Source: Pseudomonadota bacterium (GTDB taxonomy: Bacteria > Desulfobacterota > Desulfobacteria > Desulfobacterales > Desulfobacteraceae). From it: DNA of 64,000 nt. The notes beneath the pieces were generated by a model. That model had not been told where the DNA came from and did no database searches. It worked only from the letters and a program-made list of their open reading frames with translations. Made by a program: the position numbers and the translations under genes. Of the stretch, positions 16,779 through 25,474 are shown piece after piece. The stretch spans positions 26,086 through 90,085 of the forward strand of contig JAHJLV010000020.1 in assembly GCA_018821535.1 (NCBI GenBank), given 5' to 3'. The first letter of the stretch is position 1. Every line of letters starts with the position of its first letter.

Positions 16779-17649
16779 ATTTCCTCCCATTTTGACATGG
16801 TATCAATTGTTTTTTTTCCAATAATGGCTCTGGGTTGATCAAATGACGTTTAAACCAGTCTTTTGATGCTTTTTTATCTAATGCCAAAGACAACAATTCT
16901 GAAAAATGAAATATCGGCAATCGATTTCCCGGTTTGCAACGGATTTCTAAATTCAAATGACACATGGCACATGCGGTTACAATACATTCTGCACCTGATT
17001 GAATAGCCCCTTTCATAATACGATTAACCAGTTTCTCTGCAATTTTTGGTTTGCTCACCGACAGGAATGTACCACAGCAACTGGATAGAAACGGCCACCG
17101 AATCGGTTCTCCCCCTAATGTGGCCATGGTGTTTTCAATCAGTCCATAATGGTTCTTTTCTTTGTTCATGCTGGGTGGCCTTGCCAGCATACAGCCATAA
17201 TAAGGAGCAATTTTTAATCCATTTAACCTACCCGTCAAATTTTTAAAAAATCCTTTACCGCTCATTTTTGCCAATAGTTCGAAAAAATGAACCAGCTCAA
17301 GATTCTTGTTATAGGGTCTATCAAAATGTTTTTCATATTGGGTTTGTTTTTCGTTTGAAGCATTCAGTGTCATTTTGGCATACCCTAATCTTAAAAAACA
17401 GCCTGGACAGGCAATGAGCACCTGTTGGTTGGGAGGCGCAAGGAAAAGATTACGGGCAGCAAGAGACAGGGCCAGTTTTGAATTCACGCTATGGGTAGAG
17501 GATGACCCGCAGCAATTCCAATCCTCAATCTCAGATAAGTCTATATCAAAATGATTTAGAAAAGACTTTAAAGATGTATTGTTCTCTTTAGCTGTTGTTG
17601 CAAGAGAACATCCTGGAAAATAACTCAATTGGTTAGGTATGTCATTCAT
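16759..17649 (-). CDS. hdrB: HdrB-like heterodisulfide reductase subunit (CCG protein)
   Basis: A 296-residue protein with two cysteine-rich CCG domains: W-N-C-C-G-S-S-S...C-P-G-C in the N-terminal half and Y-Y-G-C-M-L-A-R-P...S-S-C-C-G-T-F-L...C-A-M-C-H in the second. These bind the unusual 4Fe-4S clusters that split disulfides in HdrB. Its ATG overlaps the HdrC stop. No HdrA, with its FAD, lies nearby, so the electron route beyond HdrBC is not visible. Sulfate reducers use HdrBC-like pairs with various partners; the substrate need not be CoM-S-S-CoB. The C-terminus extends about 30 residues past the usual end. Confidence 0.85.
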   Translation of the reverse strand: MNDIPNQLSYFPGCSLATTAKENNTSLKSFLNHFDIDLSEIEDWNCCGSSSTHSVNSKLALSLAARNLFLAPPNQQVLIACPGCFLRLGYAKMTLNASNEKQTQYEKHFDRPYNKNLELVHFFELLAKMSGKGFFKNLTGRLNGLKIAPYYGCMLARPPSMNKEKNHYGLIENTMATLGGEPIRWPFLSSCCGTFLSVSKPKIAEKLVNRIMKGAIQSGAECIVTACAMCHLNLEIRCKPGNRLPIFHFSELLSLALDKKASKDWFKRHLINPEPLLEKKQLIPCQNGRKSNGFFR

Positions 17650-18200
17650 GATACTTCTCCTGACATTTTAAAAAGTGATTGAATGCTTTTTTTGTCCTTC
17701 ACCTTTGACGGCAGAAGATCAAGTTTCCTTTTTGAAAGCATTTTCAGGCCCAGATCAATATCAGAAAACAGATCCTTTTCAGAAAATTTATACCGCATCA
17801 TGATCTCGAGTTTATGCGTACGGCCATATCGGGAGATGGAATCAACCACGGCATTGTGGAAAGCCAAGACGCCCGGTTCTGCAATTTTTGCGTTCTTACG
17901 AATTGCCATTTGGCGAAGCGCATCCATAATTGCAGCCATATCCACGGCATTCGGGCATTCCATAGAGCAGGTATTGCAACCAACACACAACCAAATAGTA
18001 GAACTGTTCAAGGCCTGTTCCTTCATCCCAAACTGAATCATTCGGATGATTGAATTTGGCAGGACATCCATATCTTTAGAAAACGGGCATCCGCCGCTGC
18101 AGCAAAGGCAATGCCAGCACTGACTTAAGTTAGAATGGCTCAATTCTTCAACCTGATTAACAAATTCCTGTGCTGTTTTATCCAGAGTTATACCGTTCAT
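17646..18200 (-). CDS. hdrC: HdrC-like 4Fe-4S protein
   Basis: A 184-residue protein with two 4Fe-4S motifs, C-W-H-C-L-C-C-S-G-G-C-P (about 28-39) and C-V-G-C-N-T-C-S-M-E-C-P (about 72-83). These are the HdrC pattern for passing electrons from HdrA or a membrane module to HdrB. It overlaps hdrB by ATGA. A perfect Fnr-type box sits 95 bases upstream of its start, so the pair may be switched by anaerobiosis or NO. Confidence 0.87.
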   Translation of the reverse strand: MNGITLDKTAQEFVNQVEELSHSNLSQCWHCLCCSGGCPFSKDMDVLPNSIIRMIQFGMKEQALNSSTIWLCVGCNTCSMECPNAVDMAAIMDALRQMAIRKNAKIAEPGVLAFHNAVVDSISRYGRTHKLEIMMRYKFSEKDLFSDIDLGLKMLSKRKLDLLPSKVKDKKSIQSLFKMSGEVS

Positions 18201-18294
18201 TGATATACCTTTTGTTTCGATTTTAAAAAGGGTCTTTCATTACAAAATTTCGAAATATTGATGATTATTTTAATCCTTTAATTTGAAAATTACA

Positions 18295-18308
18295 TTGATA
18301 TATATCAA
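18295..18308. promoter_or_regulatory. Fnr/Dnr-type operator of hdrCB
   Basis: TTGAT-ATAT-ATCAA, a perfect consensus site 95 bases before the hdrC start and 80 bases after the preceding gene. Confidence 0.7.
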
Positions 18309-18388
18309 TTAATTCAATATTTTTATTACATCATCTCAATATGACATACGCTTCGTTAAAGTTCCTTGATGAACAAGAGTATGGCGTA

Positions 18389-18964
18389 TTATTTTTTTCT
18401 TTTATACCAATCCTGATCACCATACAGTTTGTCCTGGCATTCCTTGCATATACCGTGGCTGAAATGTGCGTCTGAGTGTTTTTCAATATAAATTTCAATT
18501 TGATTCCAATATCCTTTGTCATCCCGAATTTTTTTACATGAAGCGCAGATCGGTATAAGCCCGCGAAGAATTTTTGTTTCTTCCAGCATTTGTTTCGCCT
18601 CCTGGACTGCTCTAAACCTCTCTTCTTCTATGGTCTTCCGTTGAAGGGTAAGCATCGCCGTTGTCCATATGGCAAACAGTGCGAGAACCCGGTTAAACAG
18701 AACTTTCCACATTTCTCCACCCACGGGTGAATAAAATAAGCCGGTTATTGTCAAAACAGATGAAACAAAAGCCACCCATATCGTAAAATTTCGTTTTGGT
18801 ATCCAAAGAGAAACAAGAACCACCGCTATATAGGGAACCCCTGCTGCGACCCCCAGAGGGATAAAAAGATCGATTACAAAAATCATAGTAAAAAGGAGTA
18901 CACAAATGATATAGACGGATAAATGGGTGTTAATAATTTTTGTTGATTTTTTTTCCCTCTTCAT
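18389..18964 (-). CDS. Membrane sensor module with C-terminal Zn-ribbon-like domain, no kinase
   Basis: A 191-residue protein. About four closely spaced helices (residues 10-105, including S-L-W-I-P-K-R-N-F-T and P-V-G-G-E-M-W-K-V-L-F-N-R) match the membrane input domain of many histidine kinases. A short coiled coil (about 108-130) follows. The C-terminal motif is G-L-I-P-I-C-A-S-C-K-K-I-R-D-D-K-G-Y-W, then H-F-S-H-G-I-C-K-E-C, a four-Cys domain often appended to kinases and receivers. Kinase, GGDEF and PAS domains are all missing. The start has AGGAGG. A perfect Fnr-type box lies 96 bases upstream. Confidence 0.75.
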   Translation of the reverse strand: MKREKKSTKIINTHLSVYIICVLLFTMIFVIDLFIPLGVAAGVPYIAVVLVSLWIPKRNFTIWVAFVSSVLTITGLFYSPVGGEMWKVLFNRVLALFAIWTTAMLTLQRKTIEEERFRAVQEAKQMLEETKILRGLIPICASCKKIRDDKGYWNQIEIYIEKHSDAHFSHGICKECQDKLYGDQDWYKRKK

Positions 18965-19059
18965 ATGGCGTCCTCCTGGTTTGATATAAAATCACCAACC
19001 ACCGCAGTTGTATAAGGTATTATATTGGATCTCAATATCAGAAGCACAAACAATTCACC

Positions 19060-19073
19060 TTGATATGTATCAA
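19060..19073. promoter_or_regulatory. Fnr/Dnr-type operator
   Basis: TTGAT-ATGT-ATCAA lies 96 bases before the start of the membrane sensor gene, nearly the same distance as the hdrC box from hdrC. Confidence 0.65.
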
Positions 19074-19126
19074 GAAACGAAAATAGTTTTTCCCCAAGGT
19101 TTTTTATAGATGAAATAATAAAAACA

Positions 19127-19160
19127 AAGGGGGCTGGTCAAAAAAACGAACAACCCCCTT
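19127..19160 (-). terminator. Terminator of the second hcp
   Basis: A 7-bp stem (AAGGGGG/CCCCCTT) around a 20-base loop, followed on the minus strand by TTTGTTTTTATTA. It begins 12 bases after the hcp stop. Confidence 0.65.
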
Positions 19161-19171
19161 CAATAAACAGA

Positions 19172-20800
19172 CTATTTTAGAATGGCGGCAAGATCTTCAT
19201 CCGGTGTCGAGATTGGTTTAATATCAAAGAGTTTTACTAGTGTATCAAGGATATTGGGTGTAATAAAAGCTGGAAGAGAAGGTCCCAGGCGGATATCTTT
19301 GATTCCCAGATGAAGCAGTGCCAGAAGCACACAAACGGCTTTTTGTTCGTACCATGAGATAATTAATGATAGTGGCAACTCGTTAACCCCGACATTAAAT
19401 GCCTTTGCAAGCGCTGCCGCAATTTGAATGGATGAGTAGGAATCATTGCACTGTCCTGCATCCAAATACCGCGGAATACCATTAATATCGCCAAAATCCT
19501 TATCAAAAAAACGATATTTGCCACAGGCACAGGTCAGCACCACACAATCTTTTGGTACTTTTTCAACAAACTCGGTGTAGTAATTTCTACCGGGTTTTGC
19601 GCCATCACACCCTGCGACCAAAAAGAAATGCTTGATATCCCCTTTTTTAACCGCATCAATCACTTTGTCGGCAACACTTAACACACTGTTTCTGGCAAAG
19701 CCAACGGTGGTTTCGCCGGTGATTTTATCTTCAGTGAAACCAGGCAGGGCAAGTGCTCTGTCAATAACAGATTTAAAATTATGATCCGATATGTGAGGAA
19801 TGCCCGGCCAGCCCACCATACCTGACGTAAAAAGATTGTCCTGATAGGTCTTCTGAGGCCGCTGGATGCAGTTTGTTGTCATGAGGATTGCACCTGGGAA
19901 CTTGGGAAAATCCTTAATCTGTAATTGCCAGGCTGTTCCAAACTGACCATAGAAATGTTTATATTTTTTTAATTCAGGGTATCCATGGGTAGACAACATT
20001 TCTCCATGGGTGTAGATGTTAATCCCTTTTCCTTGGGTCTGTTTCAGCAGCTCCTCGAGGTCCTTTAAATCATGACCGGAAACCAGAATGGCTTTACCTT
20101 TTTTGTACCCCAACGGCACTTTTGTTGGAACCGGATGTCCGTAGGTTTCGGTATTCCCGGCATCCAGCAATTCCATTGTTTTTAATGCGGTTTTTCCGCA
20201 TTCCAGAGACAGCGCCAACCATTCCTCCAGGCTTAAATCTGTACTCAGGATGGATGCCAGCGCTCTGTGAACATACTCAAATACGCTGTCATCCGTTTTG
20301 CCCAAAATATAGGCATGGTCTGCATATGCACTCACGCCTTTAATGCCGTAAAGAACGGTGTGCTTTAATGACAGAATATCAGGATTACCCGCTGGGTATG
20401 TTTTTATGCCAACCGATTCCCCCTGCTTAACCATCTCCTCGAGATTCTTGCCGGGGTTGAGGGTGGCGGCACCTTCCGGATAATCAGCACTTCCACCACT
20501 GTCCTTAATTTTGACTTTTAAAGTTTCTCGCAAAGAAACGGCTTCATTGATCAGTTTAAAAATTCTTTCCGGATCAAACTCCACATTTGTCAGCGTTGAG
20601 AATGCAGCTTGAACCGTAAACACACCAATTTTTTCTTCAATGATGTTTTTTTTTCGGGCAGCCAGCGCGACCTGGGATAATCCCATCAGGGAATATATCA
20701 GCAGATCCTGCAATGCTGCAACATCGGGCTGCTTACCGCAAACTCCTTGAATCGTACAACCCGTTCCCTTAAACGTTTGTTCACATTGGTAACAAAACAT
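19172..20800 (-). CDS. hcp: Hydroxylamine reductase / hybrid cluster protein (copy 2)
   Basis: A 542-residue protein. The start at 20800 (MFCYQCEQT) follows AGGAG. It has the same ligand landmarks as the first copy (C-Y-Q-C...C...C, YGHPV, HGEML, NCIQR, AGCDG, ACGKYR, AGQCND, WYEQKA) but is clearly diverged, so this is an old paralogue and not a recent duplication. It differs near two cluster regions (NCIQR for NCVIP, CACGKYR for GCAKYR). It is the last gene of the NO-reductase/Fe-S-repair run, so NO reduction to N2O is its most likely role here. Confidence 0.95.
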   Translation of the reverse strand: MFCYQCEQTFKGTGCTIQGVCGKQPDVAALQDLLIYSLMGLSQVALAARKKNIIEEKIGVFTVQAAFSTLTNVEFDPERIFKLINEAVSLRETLKVKIKDSGGSADYPEGAATLNPGKNLEEMVKQGESVGIKTYPAGNPDILSLKHTVLYGIKGVSAYADHAYILGKTDDSVFEYVHRALASILSTDLSLEEWLALSLECGKTALKTMELLDAGNTETYGHPVPTKVPLGYKKGKAILVSGHDLKDLEELLKQTQGKGINIYTHGEMLSTHGYPELKKYKHFYGQFGTAWQLQIKDFPKFPGAILMTTNCIQRPQKTYQDNLFTSGMVGWPGIPHISDHNFKSVIDRALALPGFTEDKITGETTVGFARNSVLSVADKVIDAVKKGDIKHFFLVAGCDGAKPGRNYYTEFVEKVPKDCVVLTCACGKYRFFDKDFGDINGIPRYLDAGQCNDSYSSIQIAAALAKAFNVGVNELPLSLIISWYEQKAVCVLLALLHLGIKDIRLGPSLPAFITPNILDTLVKLFDIKPISTPDEDLAAILK

Positions 20801-20922
20801 TTTTTTACACTCCTGTTTTTCTATATTGTTAAAAACCAAATTTTGAAATAGAAACCACCTAAAATCACAATGCGTTGCAATTTATGCCTTATAAGGATAG
20901 GGCGAATGCTCCTCACTATCAT

Positions 20923-21654
20923 TTAAGGTTGTCCCGCTTTCAAAAACAGAATATTGTTTTCGAGGTGAACATGCTTGTGCAGGTCATCCTCAAATTCTTT
21001 AAGTTTTCTGTATGTAAGCATAAACGTATTACACACATCCGCCGGGATTGCGTAATCATTCGAAAGCCGGCGGATCTCATGAACGGCATCACCTATTTCT
21101 TCGTGCTCGCGGTAAAGTTTTTCAAGAGATGTTTTAATCATCTCACAATCCTTATTGTTAGATGTTGAGCCGTTTTTTTTATCTGCCTCGACCCGCTTGA
21201 TCGCCGGGAAAAGAATTTCCTCTTCTTCATGGAGATGTCCCGTCATATCTGATACGATGTTGTCAAAGATGGTGGCAATTTTGACCAGTTCAGGGTGGTT
21301 GGTGCCATGGACATCAACTATTTTATGGAGATATGCGGAGATCAGTCCCATTTCCTCATTAAGGTAGGCATGGTGAGTATTAACAATATAGTCGGCGAGA
21401 AAAGACAAGCTCCATGCCGCATAGTTTTGACTTCGTTCAAGTGGCTGACTCATTGCATTCTCAATTTCCAGCTGTAATGATTCCAAATCGAGATCTTTTG
21501 TTTGGCAGGCTGTAATGAGTGGTACCTGCCCACCACAGCAAAAGTCTATCCCGTGTTTCTCAAAAACTGTTGCAGTCCGATAATCCCCTGCAACTATCTC
21601 GCCTATCGTTTTGTGAGAAACATTCTTTTTTTCTGGGTTTGTCGATTGTGTCAT
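20923..21654 (-). CDS. ytfE: Di-iron Fe-S cluster repair protein (RIC/ScdA/YtfE)
   Basis: A 243-residue cytoplasmic protein. The start at 21654 is chosen for the AGGA upstream and because the extra 9 residues before it are not conserved-looking. The N-terminal ScdA domain has G-I-D-F-C-C-G-G. The hemerythrin-like di-iron part has T-H-H-A-Y-L-N-E-E, T-G-H-L-H-E-E-E-E-I-L-F-P, R-E-H-E-E-I-G and K-H-V-H-L-E-N-N-I-L-F. RIC proteins restore Fe-S clusters damaged by NO or oxidants. It sits 33 bases after the NO reductase gene and before hcp, a standard nitrosative-stress grouping. Confidence 0.93.
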   Translation of the reverse strand: MTQSTNPEKKNVSHKTIGEIVAGDYRTATVFEKHGIDFCCGGQVPLITACQTKDLDLESLQLEIENAMSQPLERSQNYAAWSLSFLADYIVNTHHAYLNEEMGLISAYLHKIVDVHGTNHPELVKIATIFDNIVSDMTGHLHEEEEILFPAIKRVEADKKNGSTSNNKDCEMIKTSLEKLYREHEEIGDAVHEIRRLSNDYAIPADVCNTFMLTYRKLKEFEDDLHKHVHLENNILFLKAGQP

Positions 21655-21687
21655 GATAATTCCTATCCTTTGATTTTTCAATGCTGC

Positions 21688-23949
21688 CTAAATCTGGGTT
21701 CCATTTAATTTTGATTCCTTCTTGATAAAAGAAAGATACACGGCACGCAGCAGGAATAAAAATAAAACGATGGCTCCCATGGAAAAGACCACATCCGGAA
21801 CCACACGGGCCCAGGCCATTGCCCGGAGTACAGGACCCGAGGCTATTTCAGGGCTGCGTGCAAACCATATCCCATATTTAACAGCAAAATATAACTGATA
21901 AAATCCAGACGGTATAAGGCTGAAAACAGCCATACCCATCAACCCCCCGTTGAGTCCCCAAAAGCTCCATTTCAACATCTTATCCGACCAGGAAGCTTTA
22001 GATACAATATGTCGCACCGAAAATAGCATCAGAGAAATGGCCAGCATTCCATAGACGCCAAACAGCGCTGTATGCGAATGAAGTGGGGTGGTATTGATCC
22101 CCTGCGCATAATATAGAACAATCGGTGGATTGATCAGGAAGCCGAACATGCCCGCACCAACCAGATTCCAGAACGCAACGGAAACGAAAAAATAGATTGG
22201 CCATTTGTACGCATATGCCTTTCCCCCTGATTTGATGACATTTAAGTTGTGGACCACCTCAAACCCAAGTAAAGAGAGAGGAACAACTTCCAATGCTGAA
22301 AAGACTGCCCCCAGTGCAATAACCGGCGTTGGTGTGCCCACCCAGAAAAGATGATGGAACGTACCAAGAATACCGCTGCCCAGATACAGAAAAATTGTGA
22401 AATGAACCGTTGTCAGAGCAAACTTTTTGCTGACGGCTCCAATATGGGAGAGTAAAAACGCCATGACAACCGTTGCGAAAACCTCAAAAAAACCTTCTAC
22501 CCACAAATGAACCACCCACCATCGCCAGTATTCCGCATCTGATAAATGACTGCCTTTGCCATATAATAATCCGGCCATATAAAAAAGTGGTATTGTAATG
22601 GAACTGTATAAGAGCATGTGTGTCAAACCGCCTTTATCGGTTTCATTTTGCAGTGCAGGACGGATGGATCGGTAAACCAGAACCAGCCAGATCAGCATTC
22701 CGGCCACCAATAACAATTGCCATACCCGTCCAAGTTCTATGTATTCATATCCCTGATGGCCCAGGTAAAACCCATTGTCCCCGAAAAAATTCGATATGGA
22801 GAGCCAGGTTCCGGTTAATGACCCCACCACAACCACAACAATGGCACCCAAAAGCGTGAGTACCCAAAAACTCTGACGCTTAGGTTCTTTCCCGACAAAA
22901 GGACCGATAAAAAGGCCGGCTGCAAGGAAACAGGTCGCAATAAAGAAAACTGCCAGTTGAAGATGCCAGGTTCGAACTGCTGCATAGGGTAATATTTTTG
23001 CCAGAGAAATCCCATAAAAATGGGTTCCTTCTACAGTGTAATGTGCCGTGACTCCTCCAACTCCAATTTGAATAACAAATAATCCAATGGCAATTAAAAA
23101 ATACAATAATGTCACTTTTTGACTGGGAGTGGGATTGGGTTCCTTAAATTTGACTAAAAGATCGGTTTTATATTCATCTCTTCCAATATATCGCTGGTAA
23201 ACAAAAATAGCCGCTGCAATACCCAAAACAAGGAGGATCACACTGACAATAGACCAGATCAGAAAATCTGGCAGAGGGTGATTTCCGACCAGAGGATCAT
23301 AGGGCCAGTTTGTCGTGTATGTGTAATCAGCATCCGGCCGCAGCGTACCTGCAGACCAGGCCAGCCAGGAAAAGAAAGCGGTGACACGGCGCCCTTGTTC
23401 GTTAGTCAGAACGATTCCGGGTTGAAGTCCCATTCGTTCATTGCCGTTTTGGAAAAGCCGGGTATAATAGTCCGTCAGGGATGTAAGGGCCTCTGCTTGA
23501 AATTGCGTGAATGCAAGCACGCCGGTTTCAGGTGTATATCTGTTGGTTTTTATTTCATCCCGGACAACAGCAGTTAAGCGGGCCTGTTCTTTAAAGCCCA
23601 GCGTTTCAAAATCTTTTTGTGTGAAGTTGACCGCATCTTTAATCGACAAGCCGTGATGCCTGGCTGCTAAATAAAGCCCCATCCGGTGAAGAAAATCAGC
23701 TGACCAGTCCGGAGCAAGATATGAGCCATGCCCCCAAATAGTTCCAATATGTTGCCCGCCTCTGCTGAAATAATAATTTTGTCCATTGATAATATCTTCT
23801 TTGGTAATGATTGAATCGCCTGAAGGTGAGACAATTTTTACTGGAATCGGGGGTTTTGATTTGTTGATTAAATATCCGCCAAAAATCAAAACACCAAAAG
23901 CAAGAATGAGAAAAAATAATAAGACTGCTCTAACTTTGCTATTTAACAT
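21688..23949 (-). CDS. norZ: Quinol-dependent nitric oxide reductase (qNor)
   Basis: A 753-residue single-chain NO reductase with about 14 membrane helices. The start at 23949 is chosen for GAGAGGT upstream. The N-terminal extension (about 35-215) is the cytochrome-c-like fold of qNor without a haem-c motif. Active-site residues are intact: W-V-V-H-L-W-V-E-G-F-F-E-V-F, G-T-F-H-H-L-F-W-V-G for the non-haem iron, and L-H-S-H-T-A-L-F-G for haem. The substitutions reported for NO dismutases are not apparent at the HH pair or at E-G-F-F-E. It reduces 2 NO to N2O with quinol at the cytoplasmic membrane, without conserving energy. Confidence 0.95.
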   Translation of the reverse strand: MLNSKVRAVLLFFLILAFGVLIFGGYLINKSKPPIPVKIVSPSGDSIITKEDIINGQNYYFSRGGQHIGTIWGHGSYLAPDWSADFLHRMGLYLAARHHGLSIKDAVNFTQKDFETLGFKEQARLTAVVRDEIKTNRYTPETGVLAFTQFQAEALTSLTDYYTRLFQNGNERMGLQPGIVLTNEQGRRVTAFFSWLAWSAGTLRPDADYTYTTNWPYDPLVGNHPLPDFLIWSIVSVILLVLGIAAAIFVYQRYIGRDEYKTDLLVKFKEPNPTPSQKVTLLYFLIAIGLFVIQIGVGGVTAHYTVEGTHFYGISLAKILPYAAVRTWHLQLAVFFIATCFLAAGLFIGPFVGKEPKRQSFWVLTLLGAIVVVVVGSLTGTWLSISNFFGDNGFYLGHQGYEYIELGRVWQLLLVAGMLIWLVLVYRSIRPALQNETDKGGLTHMLLYSSITIPLFYMAGLLYGKGSHLSDAEYWRWWVVHLWVEGFFEVFATVVMAFLLSHIGAVSKKFALTTVHFTIFLYLGSGILGTFHHLFWVGTPTPVIALGAVFSALEVVPLSLLGFEVVHNLNVIKSGGKAYAYKWPIYFFVSVAFWNLVGAGMFGFLINPPIVLYYAQGINTTPLHSHTALFGVYGMLAISLMLFSVRHIVSKASWSDKMLKWSFWGLNGGLMGMAVFSLIPSGFYQLYFAVKYGIWFARSPEIASGPVLRAMAWARVVPDVVFSMGAIVLFLFLLRAVYLSFIKKESKLNGTQI

Positions 23950-24006
23950 GGGAAAACCTCTCAATATTAGTAATTAAATGACAAATTGCTACAATAGCGA
24001 TATATA

Positions 24007-24204
24007 TTATTTATCCTTCCAATGGATACACTCCACCGGACAGGCTTCAATCGCTTCATCGATACACTCTTCAGAGCCACCCTCTTCCATAACAACGAAG
24101 GCCACAGTCTCCTGGTCATCAAAACCGAACACTTCCGGACAAAGTTCAACACAACTCTCACAACCGATACAGTCTTCAGTTTCGATATATACTTTTTTGT
24201 TCAT
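24007..24204 (-). CDS. fd: Small 4Fe-4S ferredoxin
   Basis: A 65-residue acidic ferredoxin with C-I-G-C-E-S-C-V-E-L-C-P at residues 12-23 and a C-terminal C-P-V-E-C-I. This fits one 4Fe-4S cluster plus remaining Cys that may form a disulfide, as in Desulfovibrio-type monocluster ferredoxins. The ribosome site TAGGAGA precedes the start. Placed between the NO reductase and the QmoC-like gene, it may supply electrons to Hcp or exchange them with the QmoC-like module. Confidence 0.92.
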   Translation of the reverse strand: MNKKVYIETEDCIGCESCVELCPEVFGFDDQETVAFVVMEEGGSEECIDEAIEACPVECIHWKDK

Positions 24205-24266
24205 AACATTCTCCTATAATAAAAATGAGCAGAAATGATAAATTCAAACAAACAGGCGAAAAACGT

Positions 24267-25424
24267 TTAATCATAATGGTCAAAATTGAAGTTTCTGCCC
24301 GCATATTTTACATACGTCATTGCCACCGTCCGAAAAACAATATGTGCAAATTTTGTATATGGCAGATATGCAAATGAACAGAACACAAGAATAAGATGAA
24401 TAAAATACGTCGTGTAAGTTGTGACTGCTAATCCCATCAACCTTGCCATCTGCGTTGCCATGCCTGTGACACCGATCCCAAAAACCAGCCAGGCAAGACA
24501 CCAGTCAAAATATGTTGATATCTGCTGTTGCCTTTTAGAAAATCTGTCTCTTATCAGCAACCCGCTGCCAATAATTAGGGCTGCACCGCTGACATTGGCT
24601 ATCCATTTAACCGGATTCATTTGAGAATAGGGTCCATGATTATGAAAAACATATAGCGCCACAAAAAATACACTGGTGACAAAGAATAACCCTATGTAGG
24701 AAAACATCACCATCATATGTAATGTAGACCGCTCCTGATTTTCTTCGCACCTGGAAAATCTCTGATGTTTAAATATCTCCGGTAAAACGCTGATAAAAGA
24801 AGCATATAATTTTTTCATAATTAATGTTTTTTGAATTGTTTTTCCTTCCAGAAGTGCTGTACCGTGAATGTCATGAACAAATCGCTTAACACCCACGGCA
24901 ATGCATAAAAATGCCCAGGCAGCTGCAGGAATCATAACGATATCAACAAGCCATGTGGAGAAAAAATGAGCATGGACAATTTGCGTTCCTTCAGGCGTGA
25001 AATCCAGCAGACCGGTTGGCAACCCGATGAGAATGAACAAGAGAACAGGAATCATTAAGACCCAGGGTAAATTTTTAGGCTCTGATAAAAACGTTGCAAA
25101 TGGTTTGGGCCATGCGTACTCTATAATTGCCTGTCTTCGAAGCTCTGACATTACATCAGCAGGCTTGGCATCTCTTGGGCATTCTGTTGAACAGTCTCCA
25201 CAATTATGGCACAGCCATATATCGGCATCGTGCAGTAGTTGTTTTTTTAACCCCCAGGAGGCGGCAATCATTTCCTTTCGAGGGAAAGGTTTAAGTTCAG
25301 GAGAGATGGGGCATACTGTCGAACAGGTGGCACATTGATAGCATTTTTTTACATCCTGTCCACCCGTCTCCATGACGGATCGAATAAAATCCAGATCCGG
25401 TTCAATAAGGTTTGTGGTTTTCAT
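24267..25424 (-). CDS. qmoC: QmoC-like fusion of HdrC and a quinone-binding membrane subunit
   Basis: A 385-residue protein. The N-terminal third has two 4Fe-4S motifs (C-Y-Q-C-A-T-C-S-T-V-C-P and C-H-N-C-G-D-C-S-T-E-C-P). The rest has about six helices with histidines placed as in NarI/DsrM cytochrome-b-like quinone modules. That is the QmoC layout; in sulfate reducers QmoABC links menaquinol to APS reductase. No qmoA or qmoB is present here, so this is probably a paralogue that exchanges electrons between quinol and the neighbouring ferredoxin or dehydrogenase-like protein. The partner assignment is inferred from position. Confidence 0.85.
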   Translation of the reverse strand: MKTTNLIEPDLDFIRSVMETGGQDVKKCYQCATCSTVCPISPELKPFPRKEMIAASWGLKKQLLHDADIWLCHNCGDCSTECPRDAKPADVMSELRRQAIIEYAWPKPFATFLSEPKNLPWVLMIPVLLFILIGLPTGLLDFTPEGTQIVHAHFFSTWLVDIVMIPAAAWAFLCIAVGVKRFVHDIHGTALLEGKTIQKTLIMKKLYASFISVLPEIFKHQRFSRCEENQERSTLHMMVMFSYIGLFFVTSVFFVALYVFHNHGPYSQMNPVKWIANVSGAALIIGSGLLIRDRFSKRQQQISTYFDWCLAWLVFGIGVTGMATQMARLMGLAVTTYTTYFIHLILVFCSFAYLPYTKFAHIVFRTVAMTYVKYAGRNFNFDHYD

Positions 25425-25474
25425 TTCTCATCCTTCAATTACAATAACAATGGAAATTTTCCGTTTATAAATGA

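Noticed and set aside
21688..23949. Possibility that the qNor is an NO dismutase
   Set aside because: The HH pair and E-G-F-F-E region look like true NO reductase by eye; an alignment of quinol-site residues would confirm.
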